Below are positions 13,953-22,674 of a DNA stretch of 64,000 nt, piece by piece (the stretch's first letter is position 1; each line of letters opens with the position of its first letter). The translations under genes were made by a program, and so were the position numbers. The DNA is from Pseudactinotalea sp. HY158 (lineage in GTDB: Bacteria > Actinomycetota > Actinomycetes > Actinomycetales > Beutenbergiaceae). The DNA lies in contig NZ_CP045920.1 in assembly GCF_009660225.1 (NCBI RefSeq), forward strand, positions 868,001 through 932,000, written 5' to 3'. The notes under the pieces are model-generated. The model saw only the letters and a program-made list of their open reading frames with translations. It was not told where the DNA came from and made no database searches.

Positions 13953-15176
13953 ATGACCTCACCCACACCCCACGCCCGCGCCCGATGGGGCCTGTGGGCG
14001 CTGACCGCAACCCACTCCGCGAACGACTTCTACACCGGCGCGGTCGCGGCCCTGCTTCCCTTCTTCGTGCTCCGAGCCGACTACTCCTACGCGGCGGTCG
14101 CCGGAATCACGCTCGCGGCGACCGCGCTGTCGAGCGTCGCCCAACCGGTGTTCGGGTATCTCGGCGACAGATACGGAATGCGCTGGATGAGCGTGGTCGG
14201 ACTCCTCGCTGCCGGAGGGGGCATCGCACTGAGCGGGATCGTCGCGGACTCCTATGTCGCCGTCTGGATCGCCGTGGCGATCTCCGGAATCGGCGTCGCG
14301 GCCTATCATCCGGCGGCGACCATGGAGGCTCGCGAACTGGGCGGGGGCACGAGCGGATCGATGAGCCTCTTCTCAGTCGGCGGGAACGTCGGCGTGGCCC
14401 TCGCGCCGTCGGCCGTCATTCTCGTCGTTGGTGTGTTCGGCCTGCCGGGCTCGGGCCTGCTGATCATGCCCGCGCTCGCCCTGGGGGTGGTCTACGTGGC
14501 GGTCTCCCGGCGACGGCTCTTCTCGCGTTCCATGCCCGCCGGGCCACCGCCTGCGGCGACCGCCGCCGGATCCGATGACTGGCGTGCCTTCATGTGGCTC
14601 ACGGCCGTGCTGGCCACGTGGTCGGTCGCCTACGTCGGCACGTCCACCTTCGTCTCCCTCTACTCGATTCAGCGGTTCGACGTGACCGCCGGTGTCGCAT
14701 CGATCGCGTTGTCACTGTTCCCCGCGGCCGGGGCGATCGGCACGCTCGCGGGCGGATGGCTGGCCGACCGCTTCGGGCGGCTCCGCATCGTCCGCCTGGG
14801 GTACCTCCTGGCGGTGGGATCCCTCGCTGCCATCGTGCTCGCGCCGTCTCCCGTGGCGGTCATCGTCGCGACCGCTGCGCTCGGGACGAGTCTGTTCCTG
14901 CCATTCGCCGCGCAGATCACCCTGTCGCACTCGTACCTGCCGAACCGGATCGGGGTGGCGAGCGGGGTCACGTTGGGATTGACGCTCTCGCTCGGCGGCC
15001 TCGTGAGCCCCCTGCTCGGGGCCGTCGCAGACGGGGGGAGCATTCGGATCGTCTTCGTCATCATGGCCGCGCTGGTCGCGATCGGATTCGGCCTCTCCTT
15101 CGTCCTCACCGACCGCCGGACCGGCTCGACGACGCGCCATGCGCCGCAGGGCCCGCCCGAACTGGAGCGAGCGTGA
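13953..15176 (+). CDS. MFS exporter, Fsr (fosmidomycin resistance)-like
   Basis: A 407-residue major facilitator with about 12 hydrophobic segments. The N-terminus HSANDFYTGAVAALLPFFV and the loop QPVFGYLGDRYGMRW (GxLaDRxGrr motif A) are like Fsr-family exporters; the second half repeats the motif as GWLADRFGRLRIV. The ATG at 13953 gives MTSPTPHARARWG; the open frame extends upstream through the leader stem-loop and is not used. Fsr proteins export fosmidomycin and related compounds by proton antiport; the real substrate here is unknown. A 13-codon leader and stem-loop upstream suggest drug-responsive control. Confidence 0.83.
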   Translation: MTSPTPHARARWGLWALTATHSANDFYTGAVAALLPFFVLRADYSYAAVAGITLAATALSSVAQPVFGYLGDRYGMRWMSVVGLLAAGGGIALSGIVADSYVAVWIAVAISGIGVAAYHPAATMEARELGGGTSGSMSLFSVGGNVGVALAPSAVILVVGVFGLPGSGLLIMPALALGVVYVAVSRRRLFSRSMPAGPPPAATAAGSDDWRAFMWLTAVLATWSVAYVGTSTFVSLYSIQRFDVTAGVASIALSLFPAAGAIGTLAGGWLADRFGRLRIVRLGYLLAVGSLAAIVLAPSPVAVIVATAALGTSLFLPFAAQITLSHSYLPNRIGVASGVTLGLTLSLGGLVSPLLGAVADGGSIRIVFVIMAALVAIGFGLSFVLTDRRTGSTTRHAPQGPPELERA

Positions 15177-15194
15177 CTGATCGGCGGTGCCCAT

Positions 15195-15219
15195 CGGCGG
15201 CCGGTCGCCCCGGCCGCCG
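15195..15219 (+). terminator. GC hairpin after MFS gene
   Basis: CGGCGGCCGG-N5-CCGGCCGCCG, a perfect 10-bp stem starting 18 bases after the MFS stop codon. There is no U-tract, common in high-GC actinobacteria. Likely terminator between the MFS and Nramp genes. Confidence 0.5.
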
Positions 15220-15251
15220 CCCGAACCCGCGGCCATATGCTTGGGTCCGCG

Positions 15252-15271
15252 GAGCCCGCGGGTGCGGGCTC
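15252..15271 (+). promoter_or_regulatory. hairpin just upstream of Nramp ribosome binding site
   Basis: GAGCCCGC-GGGT-GCGGGCTC forms a perfect 8-bp stem with a 4-base loop, ending directly before the GGGTGAGGAG ribosome binding region. It could tune translation of the transporter. It does not resemble the yybP-ykoY manganese riboswitch. Confidence 0.35.
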
Positions 15272-15286
15272 GGGTGAGGAGACCAG

Positions 15287-16591
15287 GTGGCGGCGGCGCG
15301 TGATCCCGGCCCGCGCGGCGAGGGCGCCCGGCTCCCCGGAAGAACGCGGCGCCCCCGAGGAACGCGGCGACCGGAGCGTCGCCTGCTGCACCTGCTCGGA
15401 CCGGCGTTCGTCGCCGCGATCGCCTACGTCGATCCTGGGAACGTGGCCGCGAACCTCTCGGCGGGTGCCGGTTATGGGTACCTGCTCGTCTGGGTGCTCG
15501 TGCTCGCCAACGCGATGGCGGTCATCGTGCAGTACCTCTCCGCCAAGCTCGGCCTCGTGACCGGGCGGAGCCTGCCGGCGCTGCTCGGTGAGCGGATGCC
15601 TCGACGCTCTCGGCGCGCGTATTGGGTGCAGGCCGAGCTCGTGGCCGCGGCGACCGACCTGGCCGAGGTGATCGGCGGGGCCATCGCCCTGCAGATCCTC
15701 TTCGGGGTGCCCCTGGTGGCCGGCGGTGTGATCGTCGGCGTGGTGTCGATGGCACTGCTCACGGTGCAGTCCCGCCGGGGGCAGCGCATGTTCGAGTTCG
15801 TCGTGATCGGGCTGCTCGTCATCCTCACCGCCGGGTTCCTCGCAGGCCTGGCCGTGAGCCCGATCGAGTGGGGCGGCCGGGACGGCGTGGCGGGCGGGCT
15901 CGTGCCTCGATTCGAGGGCACCCCGACCGTGCTGCTGGCGGTGAGCATGCTCGGGGCCACCGTCATGCCGCATGCGATCTACCTGCATTCCTCCCTCGCC
16001 CTGGATCGTCACGGAGCCGGCGGCGACGAGGACCGCGTGCGCAGGCTGCTGCGGGTCAACCGGTGGGACGTCGCCCTCGCGCTGTTCGTCGCCGGCGGGG
16101 TCAACATCGCGATGCTCCTCGTCGCGGCGTCCGCGCTGCGCGGGGTCGAAGGGACCGACACGATCGAGGGCGCCGCCGCCGCGATCAGCACCCATCTCGG
16201 GGCGGGTGTCGGCGTGGCGTTCGGGATCGGCCTCCTCGCCTCCGGGCTCGCCTCGACCTCGGTGGGCAGTTACGCCGGCGCGCAGATCATGGCGGGGCTG
16301 CTCCACATCCGGGTGCCGCTGCTCGTGCGGCGGGCCGTGACGCTCATCCCGGCACTCGTCATCCTCGCGGTGGGGGTGAGCCCGACCTGGGCGCTCGTGC
16401 TGAGCCAGGTGCTCCTGTCGATGGGAATCCCGTTCGCGCTCATCCCGCTCGTGCGCTTCACGAGCCGGGCCGACCTCATGGGCGAATTCGTCAACGGCCG
16501 CGTGCTGCGACTCGTGGCCGTCGCCGTGACCGCGGCGATCGTCGCCCTCAACTTGGTCCTCCTCGGGCTCGTCCTGACCGGGAACGGATGA
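15287..16591 (+). CDS. mntH: Nramp-family divalent metal transporter (MntH-like)
   Basis: A 434-residue Nramp protein with about 11 hydrophobic helices. FVAAIAYVDPGNVAANLSAG carries the DPGN metal-binding motif of TM1, and GATVMPHAIYLHSSLAL the MPHxxYLHS motif of TM6, the two half-helices that coordinate Mn(II)/Fe(II). The first 35 residues are an Arg/Pro-rich cytoplasmic extension. The GTG at 15287 has GAGGAG eight bases upstream. It imports Mn or Fe with protons. It stands between the MFS gene and a methyltransferase on the same strand, probably as its own unit behind the hairpin. Confidence 0.92.
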   Translation: MAAARDPGPRGEGARLPGRTRRPRGTRRPERRLLHLLGPAFVAAIAYVDPGNVAANLSAGAGYGYLLVWVLVLANAMAVIVQYLSAKLGLVTGRSLPALLGERMPRRSRRAYWVQAELVAAATDLAEVIGGAIALQILFGVPLVAGGVIVGVVSMALLTVQSRRGQRMFEFVVIGLLVILTAGFLAGLAVSPIEWGGRDGVAGGLVPRFEGTPTVLLAVSMLGATVMPHAIYLHSSLALDRHGAGGDEDRVRRLLRVNRWDVALALFVAGGVNIAMLLVAASALRGVEGTDTIEGAAAAISTHLGAGVGVAFGIGLLASGLASTSVGSYAGAQIMAGLLHIRVPLLVRRAVTLIPALVILAVGVSPTWALVLSQVLLSMGIPFALIPLVRFTSRADLMGEFVNGRVLRLVAVAVTAAIVALNLVLLGLVLTGNG

Positions 16592-16632
16592 CCTCCCGGC
16601 CCCGGCCGTGACGGACCAGCTGTACTAGCCTG

Positions 16633-17454
16633 GTGAAGATGTCGGATCCACCCGGACTCACCGAGCCGGAGATCGCCGCACGGCTGCGGGCTGCGGGCTG
16701 CGTCTTCGCCGAGGACGAGGCCCGGCTGCTGCATGCGAGCGGCACCGACCCCGCCGAGGTCGCCGGGAGGGTCGAGCGGAGGATCGCGGGTGAGCCGTTG
16801 GAGCATCTCCTCGGCTGGGCCGAGTTCGCCGGCCTGCGGATCCCGGTGGCGCCGGGGGTGTTCGTGCCCCGGCGCCGCACGGAGTACCTCGTGGTGCAGG
16901 CACGCGCCCGCACCGCGCCGGGGGACGTCGTCCTCGATCTGTGTTGCGGTTCCGGCGCGCTGGGCATGGCCCTCGCCGCGGCGGTTCCCGGGGTCGAGCT
17001 CTACGCGGCGGACAGCGAACCCGCCGCGGTCGCCTGCGCCCGGGCCAACCTCGCCCCGCTCGGCGGGCGGGTGTTCCAGGGGGACCTCTTCGACGCGCTG
17101 CCCGCCGCGCTGCGGGGGCGGATCGACACGGTGCTGTGCAACGCCCCGTACGTGCCCACACCGGGAATCGACTTCATGCCACCCGAAGCTCGGCTGCACG
17201 AGCCGCTCGTCGCCCTCGACGGCGGCCCGGACGGCCTCGCGGTGCAGCGGCTCGTGGCCGCGAGCGCCGCCCGGTGGCTCGCCCCCGGCGGCACGCTGCT
17301 GATCGAGACCGGCGCGGATCAGGCCGCGCGGACGGCTGCTGCGTGCTCCCGGGGCGGCCTCGAGGCCCGGATCGCGCACTCACCCGAGCACGGCGCGACC
17401 GTCGTCCTCGCGACGGCCCCTCCCGCCGACGCCCGCGAATCCCGGCCGGGCTAA
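16633..17454 (+). CDS. putative protein N5-glutamine methyltransferase (PrmC/HemK-like)
   Basis: A 273-residue SAM-dependent methyltransferase. An N-terminal helical domain ends in GEPLEHLLGWAEFAGLRIPVAPGVFVPRRRTEYLV, the PrmC signature; the SAM loop is LDLCCGSGALGMAL. The catalytic NPPY motif appears as NAPYVP in LCNAPYVPTPG, the variant of the actinobacterial subfamily annotated as putative PrmC paralogues. The true release-factor methylase may be elsewhere, so the substrate is uncertain. The GTG at 16633 or the ATG at 16639 could start it; TAGCCT just upstream hints at a leaderless message. Confidence 0.82.
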   Translation: MKMSDPPGLTEPEIAARLRAAGCVFAEDEARLLHASGTDPAEVAGRVERRIAGEPLEHLLGWAEFAGLRIPVAPGVFVPRRRTEYLVVQARARTAPGDVVLDLCCGSGALGMALAAAVPGVELYAADSEPAAVACARANLAPLGGRVFQGDLFDALPAALRGRIDTVLCNAPYVPTPGIDFMPPEARLHEPLVALDGGPDGLAVQRLVAASAARWLAPGGTLLIETGADQAARTAAACSRGGLEARIAHSPEHGATVVLATAPPADARESRPG

Positions 17455-17500
17455 CCCCTTGGAACACCCCGGTGCGCATGGGTAGCGTCATTGGTAGCCG

Positions 17501-17516
17501 GGCGGAACGTTCCGCC
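17501..17516. promoter_or_regulatory. 16-bp palindrome upstream of CHC-type operon
   Basis: GGCGGAACGTTCCGCC is a perfect 16-bp palindrome, 38 bases before the start of the AroA-ligase fusion gene and just downstream of a TAGCGT -10-like hexamer (17483-17488). It has the size and symmetry of a dimeric repressor site. No regulator gene adjoins it. Confidence 0.5.
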
Positions 17517-17553
17517 ACGGCGGACACAGTCTCACCCGAAGGATCTGGTCGGC

Positions 17554-20500
17554 ATGCGCTTATCAGTGGTCGGCAGCACCGCACGAGTGCACGGGGCGGT
17601 CGATGTTCCCAACTCCAAGTACCACGCCCATCGGGCGCTCATCCTCGCCTCCCTCGCCCCGGGAACGAGCCGGATATCGGGGATGAGCGACGCCCGGCAC
17701 GTGCGCTACACGGTGTCGCTGCTGCGCTCCCTGGGGATCCGCATCGATCACGAGGACGATGCGTTCGTGGTCCACGGCCGCCGCTATCACGCCCGGCACG
17801 AGACCATCTCGGCGGGCAGCTCCGGCTCGACCCTGTACTTCATGGTCGGGCTCGCCGCGCTCGCCGACGCCCCGCTCACGGTGACCGCCCAGAAGTACTT
17901 CCGGCGCCGCCCCATCGGGCCCCTGCTCCAGGCACTCCGCGACCTCGGCCTCGACGTCTCGTCCGCGACGGACTGCCCGCCGATCCGAGTCGGTGCCGGC
18001 CGGCCACGGGGCGGCCGCGTGCACATCGACGGCATGCTCTCCCAGTGGATCTCGGCCCTGCTGCTCGTGGCCCCCTTCGCCTCGGAGCCCACCGAGATCG
18101 TCGTCGACGGACCCCTGAACGAACGCACCTACATCGACCTGACGATCCGCATGATGGCGCGCTTCGGGCTCACCGTGACGGCCGCCGCCGACGGGCGGCG
18201 CTACCGGATCGAGCCCGGTCAGAGTGCTCGGCCCACGGATCTGCGCCTGCCGCCGGACATCGGATCGGCGGCCTTCGGCCTGGCGGTGGCGGCGCTGCGG
18301 CCGAGCGACGTGCTCCTGCGGGGGCTCACCCGCGCGGGCTCCGACGGCGTCGATCATCCGGAGGCGGGGTTCCTCGACGTGCTCGGCGAGATGGGCGTGC
18401 CGATGAGCGTGGACCGGGAGGCGGGCGGACTGCGGATCCAGCACGACGGCGTGCGCCTGCGGCCGGTCGACATCGACTGCCGGGCCATGCCGGACATGCT
18501 CCCGATCCTGGCGACCCTCACGTGCCGGGCCGACGGGGACAGCGTGCTGCGCAACGTCGAGCACGTGCGGTTGAAGGAGTCCGACCGGGTCGTCTCCATG
18601 CTGCAGCTCAACGAGATGGGCGGCCTGCTCCGGCTCGACGGCGGTGACCTGCACGTGCGCGGGGTCGACTCGCTGCGCAGCGCCCACCTGTCCTCGTTCA
18701 ACGACCACCGGGTGCTCATGTCGCTGTCCGTGGCGGCGGCGGCCGCCGAGGGACGCTCCACGCTCACGTTCCCCACCGCGTACCGGATCTCCTACCCGCA
18801 GTTCCTCGAGGCGATGCAGACCCTGCACGTGGACATGGAGGTCGAGCCCGACCTCGCCGATCCGGGCGGGCGCCGCCGGCCGGCGCGGGTGAGCGGGGCC
18901 GTGGAGAACGAGGAGAACGCGGCCCGGGTGACCGGACCCGAATGGGTGCGCCGCTGGGCCCGGGAGAAGCCGCACGCCCTCGCCGTGGTCGACGTCGCCG
19001 GCGACCGGACCGACCACGTCAGTTGGCGCGAACTGGACGCCGAGGGGGACGCCGCGGCCGCCGTGCTGCTCGGGCTCGGGGTGCGCCCCGGCGACCGCGT
19101 GGCCGTGCAGCTGCCCAATCGGCGCGAGTTCGTGGTCGCCGCGCTCGGGGCTATGCGCATCGGCGCGGTCATCTGCCCGATCATGCCGATCTTCCGGCAA
19201 CGGGAGGTGGCCGACGCGCTCGCACGCACCGGTGCGCGGGTGCTCATCGTGATCGACAACTACCGTGGCCGACAGCACGATCGGGAGGTCGCCGAGATCC
19301 TCGAGGGAGAGCAGGGCGGGGCGCTTCCGCTGCGGCACGTGCTCGTGCTCCACGGCACGCCCGGCACCGGACACGTGCTCCCGCGCTGCGGCCACCCCGG
19401 CGTGACCTGGCAGCCCTGGCACCGGGAGATGGCCGTCGCCCGGCCCGACCGGGCGGCGATCGACGACGTCGCGCCCCATCCCGCCGACCCCGCCCAGCTG
19501 CTGCTCACCTCGGGAACCTCCGGGGAGCCGAAGGGGGTCGTGCATCGGCACGGCACCCTGAGCCGCGCCGCCTGGATGGAGGTGGAACACCTCCGGCTCA
19601 ACTCCTCGGACTCGATCTTCGTGCCCTCGCCGCTGGCCCACCAGACCGGCTTCCTCTACGGCATGTGGCTCGCGTTCACGCTCGGGGTGCCGCAGATCCT
19701 CCAGGCCACCTGGGATCCGGAACGGGCGCTGCGCGCACTGAACGACTGGGACGGCACGTTCGTGCAGGCGGCCACCCCGTTCCTGAGCGACCTCGTGCAC
19801 GAGGTGGAGGCGGGTGGGCTCCGCCCGCGGGCGCTGCGGATCTTCGTGGCCACGGGCGCCGCGGTGCCGCGGGCGCTGGCGGAACGGGCCACCCGGGTCC
19901 TGGGTGCCGGCGTCTGTGGGGCGTTCGGGACGACCGAGACCGGCCTCGCGACGCTCGGCTCCCCGGACGATCCGGCCGCGCGCGCCTGGGGGACCGACGG
20001 CCGGGCGCTCGCGGGCATCGGGATCCGGGTCGTGGACGATGGGGGCCGGCGCGTCTCGGCCGGGGTCGAGGGACACTTCGAGCTCAGCAGCCCGACCGTC
20101 TTCGACGGGTACCTCGACCGCCCGGACCTGACGGCCGAGGTGATCGCCGCGGACGGCTGGTACCGCACGGGGGACCTGGCCACGATCGACGCGGACGGAT
20201 ACCTTCGCATCACCGGCCGGGTCCGCGACGTCGTCAACCGCGGCGGCGAGAAGATCCCGGTCTCCGAGATCGAGCAGCTCCTGCACACGCTCGAGGGTGT
20301 GGAGGAGGTCGCCATCGTCGCGATGCCGGATGCGCGGCTGGGGGAGCGGGCCTGCGCGTTCGTGGTCCCCGCGGCCGGCGCCCGGGTGACGTTCCGCACG
20401 ATGCAGCGCTTCCTCGACGACGCGCGGGTCGCCAAACAGTACTGGCCCGAACGGCTCGAGGTCGTCGAAGAGCTCCCCCGCAACGCCGTCGGAAAGGTCC

Positions 20501-20706
20501 AGAAGTTCCGGCTGCGCGAGGAGGCGGCACAGTTCACGCACCAGCGGTTCGAGATGCTCACATCACCGGTGAAGGAGAACGAGGACGATGGCAGCGACGT
20601 CAACGATGGAGCACCAGGCCCCCGGCGGGCGGGAAGGGCGGATCGACCGACGCGAGTTCGAGCAGATTCTCGGGCAGGTGACCGCCTGGGTGGATGGCCC
20701 CGGTGA
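17554..20706 (+). CDS. EPSP-synthase-like domain fused to acyl-CoA ligase
   Basis: A 1050-residue fusion. Residues 1-445 are EPSP-synthase (AroA)-like: PNSKYHAHRALILASL keeps the Lys22 and Arg27 positions, then LSQWISALLL, DCRAMPDMLPILATL (catalytic Asp308), HVRLKESDRV and FNDHRVLM. Ser23 is Tyr, and the lysine equivalent to E. coli Lys411 is Ile412 in RISYP, so the reaction may not be canonical. Residues 455-1015 are an AMP-forming ligase with TSGTSGEPKG, WYRTGDLATIDADGYLRITGR and the GKVQKF lysine loop, close to cyclohexanecarboxylate-CoA ligases. No stop separates the halves. Start ATG 17554 has AAGGA upstream. The last 35 residues overlap the next gene out of frame. Inferred role: early shikimate-derived steps and CoA activation in CHC-CoA synthesis. 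Confidence 0.85.
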   Translation: MRLSVVGSTARVHGAVDVPNSKYHAHRALILASLAPGTSRISGMSDARHVRYTVSLLRSLGIRIDHEDDAFVVHGRRYHARHETISAGSSGSTLYFMVGLAALADAPLTVTAQKYFRRRPIGPLLQALRDLGLDVSSATDCPPIRVGAGRPRGGRVHIDGMLSQWISALLLVAPFASEPTEIVVDGPLNERTYIDLTIRMMARFGLTVTAAADGRRYRIEPGQSARPTDLRLPPDIGSAAFGLAVAALRPSDVLLRGLTRAGSDGVDHPEAGFLDVLGEMGVPMSVDREAGGLRIQHDGVRLRPVDIDCRAMPDMLPILATLTCRADGDSVLRNVEHVRLKESDRVVSMLQLNEMGGLLRLDGGDLHVRGVDSLRSAHLSSFNDHRVLMSLSVAAAAAEGRSTLTFPTAYRISYPQFLEAMQTLHVDMEVEPDLADPGGRRRPARVSGAVENEENAARVTGPEWVRRWAREKPHALAVVDVAGDRTDHVSWRELDAEGDAAAAVLLGLGVRPGDRVAVQLPNRREFVVAALGAMRIGAVICPIMPIFRQREVADALARTGARVLIVIDNYRGRQHDREVAEILEGEQGGALPLRHVLVLHGTPGTGHVLPRCGHPGVTWQPWHREMAVARPDRAAIDDVAPHPADPAQLLLTSGTSGEPKGVVHRHGTLSRAAWMEVEHLRLNSSDSIFVPSPLAHQTGFLYGMWLAFTLGVPQILQATWDPERALRALNDWDGTFVQAATPFLSDLVHEVEAGGLRPRALRIFVATGAAVPRALAERATRVLGAGVCGAFGTTETGLATLGSPDDPAARAWGTDGRALAGIGIRVVDDGGRRVSAGVEGHFELSSPTVFDGYLDRPDLTAEVIAADGWYRTGDLATIDADGYLRITGRVRDVVNRGGEKIPVSEIEQLLHTLEGVEEVAIVAMPDARLGERACAFVVPAAGARVTFRTMQRFLDDARVAKQYWPERLEVVEELPRNAVGKVQKFRLREEAAQFTHQRFEMLTSPVKENEDDGSDVNDGAPGPRRAGRADRPTRVRADSRAGDRLGGWPR

Positions 20707-21811
20707 GGCCTGGTCCGAGGAGATCGAACGGTCCGGACACGTGCCCCGTGAACTGTTCGAGGAGATCAGGCGGCACGGCTTCCTCGGCCTGGCGGCCCCG
20801 GTCGAACTCGGCGGCCGGGGACTGGGCTTCACCCAGTGGATGAGACTCATCGAGGAGTTCTCCCGATCGCACGCCTCGATCCGGATGCTCGTGCACGTGA
20901 TCAACGGCACCTGGCGGTCGATGAACCCGCACGCCACGCCGGCGCAGCGGGAGCGGTTCGTGCGCCCGTCGGTCGCCGGCGACCTGCTCATCGCGTTCAC
21001 GCTCACCGAGCCCGGCAACGGCACCGGGGCCGACCTGACCAGCCGGGTCCGGCGCGACGGCGACACCTACTACCTGACCGGGCGCAAGCACCTCATCACG
21101 TTCGGGGCGCACTGCGACTACTGGCTGCTGTTCGCCCGGCTCGAGGGGAGCACGGGCAGCGACGGCACGGTGGCGCTCCTCGTCGCCCGGGACTCGCCCG
21201 GCGTCACGGTCGAGGACACCTCGGACACGATGGGGGTGCGCGGCACGGACCACGCGAGCCTCACGTTCGTCAACACGCCGGTGCCGGTGGCACACCGGCT
21301 CGGCGAGGAGGGAGACGGGCTCGCGATCGCGCTGGGCGGATTCCTCACGCCCAGCCGCATCTCCGTGGCGATGAGCTGCGTCGGGTTGGCCGAGCGCGCC
21401 CAGCAACTCGCGGTCGACTACGCCCGCGGTCGCGTCACCTTCGGCAAGCCGATCGCCTCGCGGCAGGCGATCGCGTTCATGATCGCCGACAACGAGGCGG
21501 AGATCGAGGCGGCGCGGGCCCTGACCATGCACGCGGCCCGGCAGTGGGAGGACGGCTCGGATCGCGCGTCCGCGCTCTCCTCGATGGCCAAGCTCACGGC
21601 CGTCGACATGCTCACCCGGGTCACCGACCGGGCCCTGCAGATCCACGGCGGCTCCGGCTACTGGAAGAGCGCGCCGATCGAGCGGGTGTACCGGGATGCG
21701 CGCGCGCAACGCTTCGAGGAGGGCACGAACGAGATCCAGCGCACCGTCATCGCCCGCGACGTGCTCGCCCGAGCCGACCAGGCCCGCCCGATCGAGGAGG
21801 CCGGCGCGTGA
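20588..21811 (+). CDS. acyl-CoA dehydrogenase (CHC-CoA pathway type)
   Basis: A 407-residue acyl-CoA dehydrogenase. FTLTEPGNGTGADLTSR is the FAD/substrate signature, followed by YYLTGRKHLITFGAHCDYWLLF, QALQIHGGSGYW-like ALQIHGGSGYW and RFEEGTNEIQRTVIARDVL, whose EGTNE glutamate is the catalytic base. In Streptomyces CHC-CoA clusters a homologue introduces a ring double bond for isomerisation or aromaticity-avoiding dehydration steps. The ATG at 20588 has AAGGAGAACGAGG upstream; it lies inside the end of the fusion gene, an unusually long overlap of 119 bases. It overlaps the next gene by four bases, so translation is coupled. Confidence 0.88.
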   Translation: MAATSTMEHQAPGGREGRIDRREFEQILGQVTAWVDGPGEAWSEEIERSGHVPRELFEEIRRHGFLGLAAPVELGGRGLGFTQWMRLIEEFSRSHASIRMLVHVINGTWRSMNPHATPAQRERFVRPSVAGDLLIAFTLTEPGNGTGADLTSRVRRDGDTYYLTGRKHLITFGAHCDYWLLFARLEGSTGSDGTVALLVARDSPGVTVEDTSDTMGVRGTDHASLTFVNTPVPVAHRLGEEGDGLAIALGGFLTPSRISVAMSCVGLAERAQQLAVDYARGRVTFGKPIASRQAIAFMIADNEAEIEAARALTMHAARQWEDGSDRASALSSMAKLTAVDMLTRVTDRALQIHGGSGYWKSAPIERVYRDARAQRFEEGTNEIQRTVIARDVLARADQARPIEEAGA

Positions 21812-22668
21812 GCGCCCCGGGCGAGGGCCGCCCATCCGATCCGCACCACGGCGGTGAGCACGCCGGCCGGATCGCGGTCGTCACCGGCGCCTCCCGCGGC
21901 ATCGGCCGCACCCTCGCGCTGATGCTCGGCCGGCAGGGGGCCACGGTCGTCGTGAACTACCGCACGAATTCGGAACTCGCCGCCGAGGTGGTCGCCGAGC
22001 TGCGCCGGTCCGGAGGGGAGGGCATCGCCGTGCGGGCCGACCTGGAGAACCCCGAGGAGATCGTGCGCCTGTTCGAGACCGTCGCCGCCGAATACGGTCG
22101 GATCGACTACTTCGTGAACAACGCGGCCGCGTCCGCGTTCAAGCGCGTGCTCGACCTGCGCACCCACCATCTCGACCGCTCCTATGCGATGAACGTGCGA
22201 CCGTTCGTCCTCGGCGCCCAGGAGGCGGTCAAGCTCATGGACCGGGGCGGGCGCATCGTCGCGGTCTCCAGCTACGGCAGCATGCGTGCCTTCGCCACCT
22301 ACGCGCTGCTCGGCTCCTACAAGGCCACGGTGGAGTCGTTCATCCGGTACATGGCCGTGGAGTTCGCCGGCTACGGGATCACGGTCAACGGGGTGAACGG
22401 CGGGCTCATCGAATCGGACTCCCTCGACTACTTCTACTCCCTGCCGGGCATGGCACCGATGCCGGCGGTGATCGAGACGATCCCGCTCAGGCGCGCGGGC
22501 ACCGCGGCGGACATGGCCAACGCGATCGACTTCCTGCTCTCCGAACGGGCCGCCTACATCACGGGCCAGACGCTCGTCGTCGACGGCGGCATGACGATCT
22601 CGGCCGCCCCGTACTATCACGACACGTCCAGCCCGCTCGGGCTGCCGGAGCGGCCCGGGCGGGAGTGA
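21808..22668 (+). CDS. SDR enoyl-CoA reductase, ChcA/FabL-like
   Basis: A 286-residue short-chain dehydrogenase. VVTGASRGIGRTLAL is the NADP-binding loop and VNNAAASAFKRVLDL the NNAA motif. The catalytic region is VSSYGSMRAFATYALLGSYKAT: a Tyr is followed six residues later by Lys (Y-x6-K), the spacing of enoyl reductases such as FabI/FabL, not the Y-x3-K of ketoreductases. This suits 1-cyclohexenylcarbonyl-CoA reductase (ChcA), which reduces ring enoyl-CoAs in CHC-CoA biosynthesis. The GTG at 21808 overlaps the dehydrogenase stop (GTGA). Specific identity as ChcA is inferred from context. Confidence 0.83.
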   Translation: MSAPGEGRPSDPHHGGEHAGRIAVVTGASRGIGRTLALMLGRQGATVVVNYRTNSELAAEVVAELRRSGGEGIAVRADLENPEEIVRLFETVAAEYGRIDYFVNNAAASAFKRVLDLRTHHLDRSYAMNVRPFVLGAQEAVKLMDRGGRIVAVSSYGSMRAFATYALLGSYKATVESFIRYMAVEFAGYGITVNGVNGGLIESDSLDYFYSLPGMAPMPAVIETIPLRRAGTAADMANAIDFLLSERAAYITGQTLVVDGGMTISAAPYYHDTSSPLGLPERPGRE

Positions 22669-22674
22669 ACCGTC

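Noticed and set aside
15220-15286. Manganese riboswitch upstream of the Nramp gene
   Set aside because: The leader is too short and holds only one simple hairpin; no yybP-ykoY consensus elements.
17563-20541. Very long minus-strand open frame opposite the AroA-ligase gene
   Set aside because: Antisense shadow of a high-GC gene: rich in Arg/His/Gly, with no family motif, while the plus strand has clear AroA and ligase motifs.
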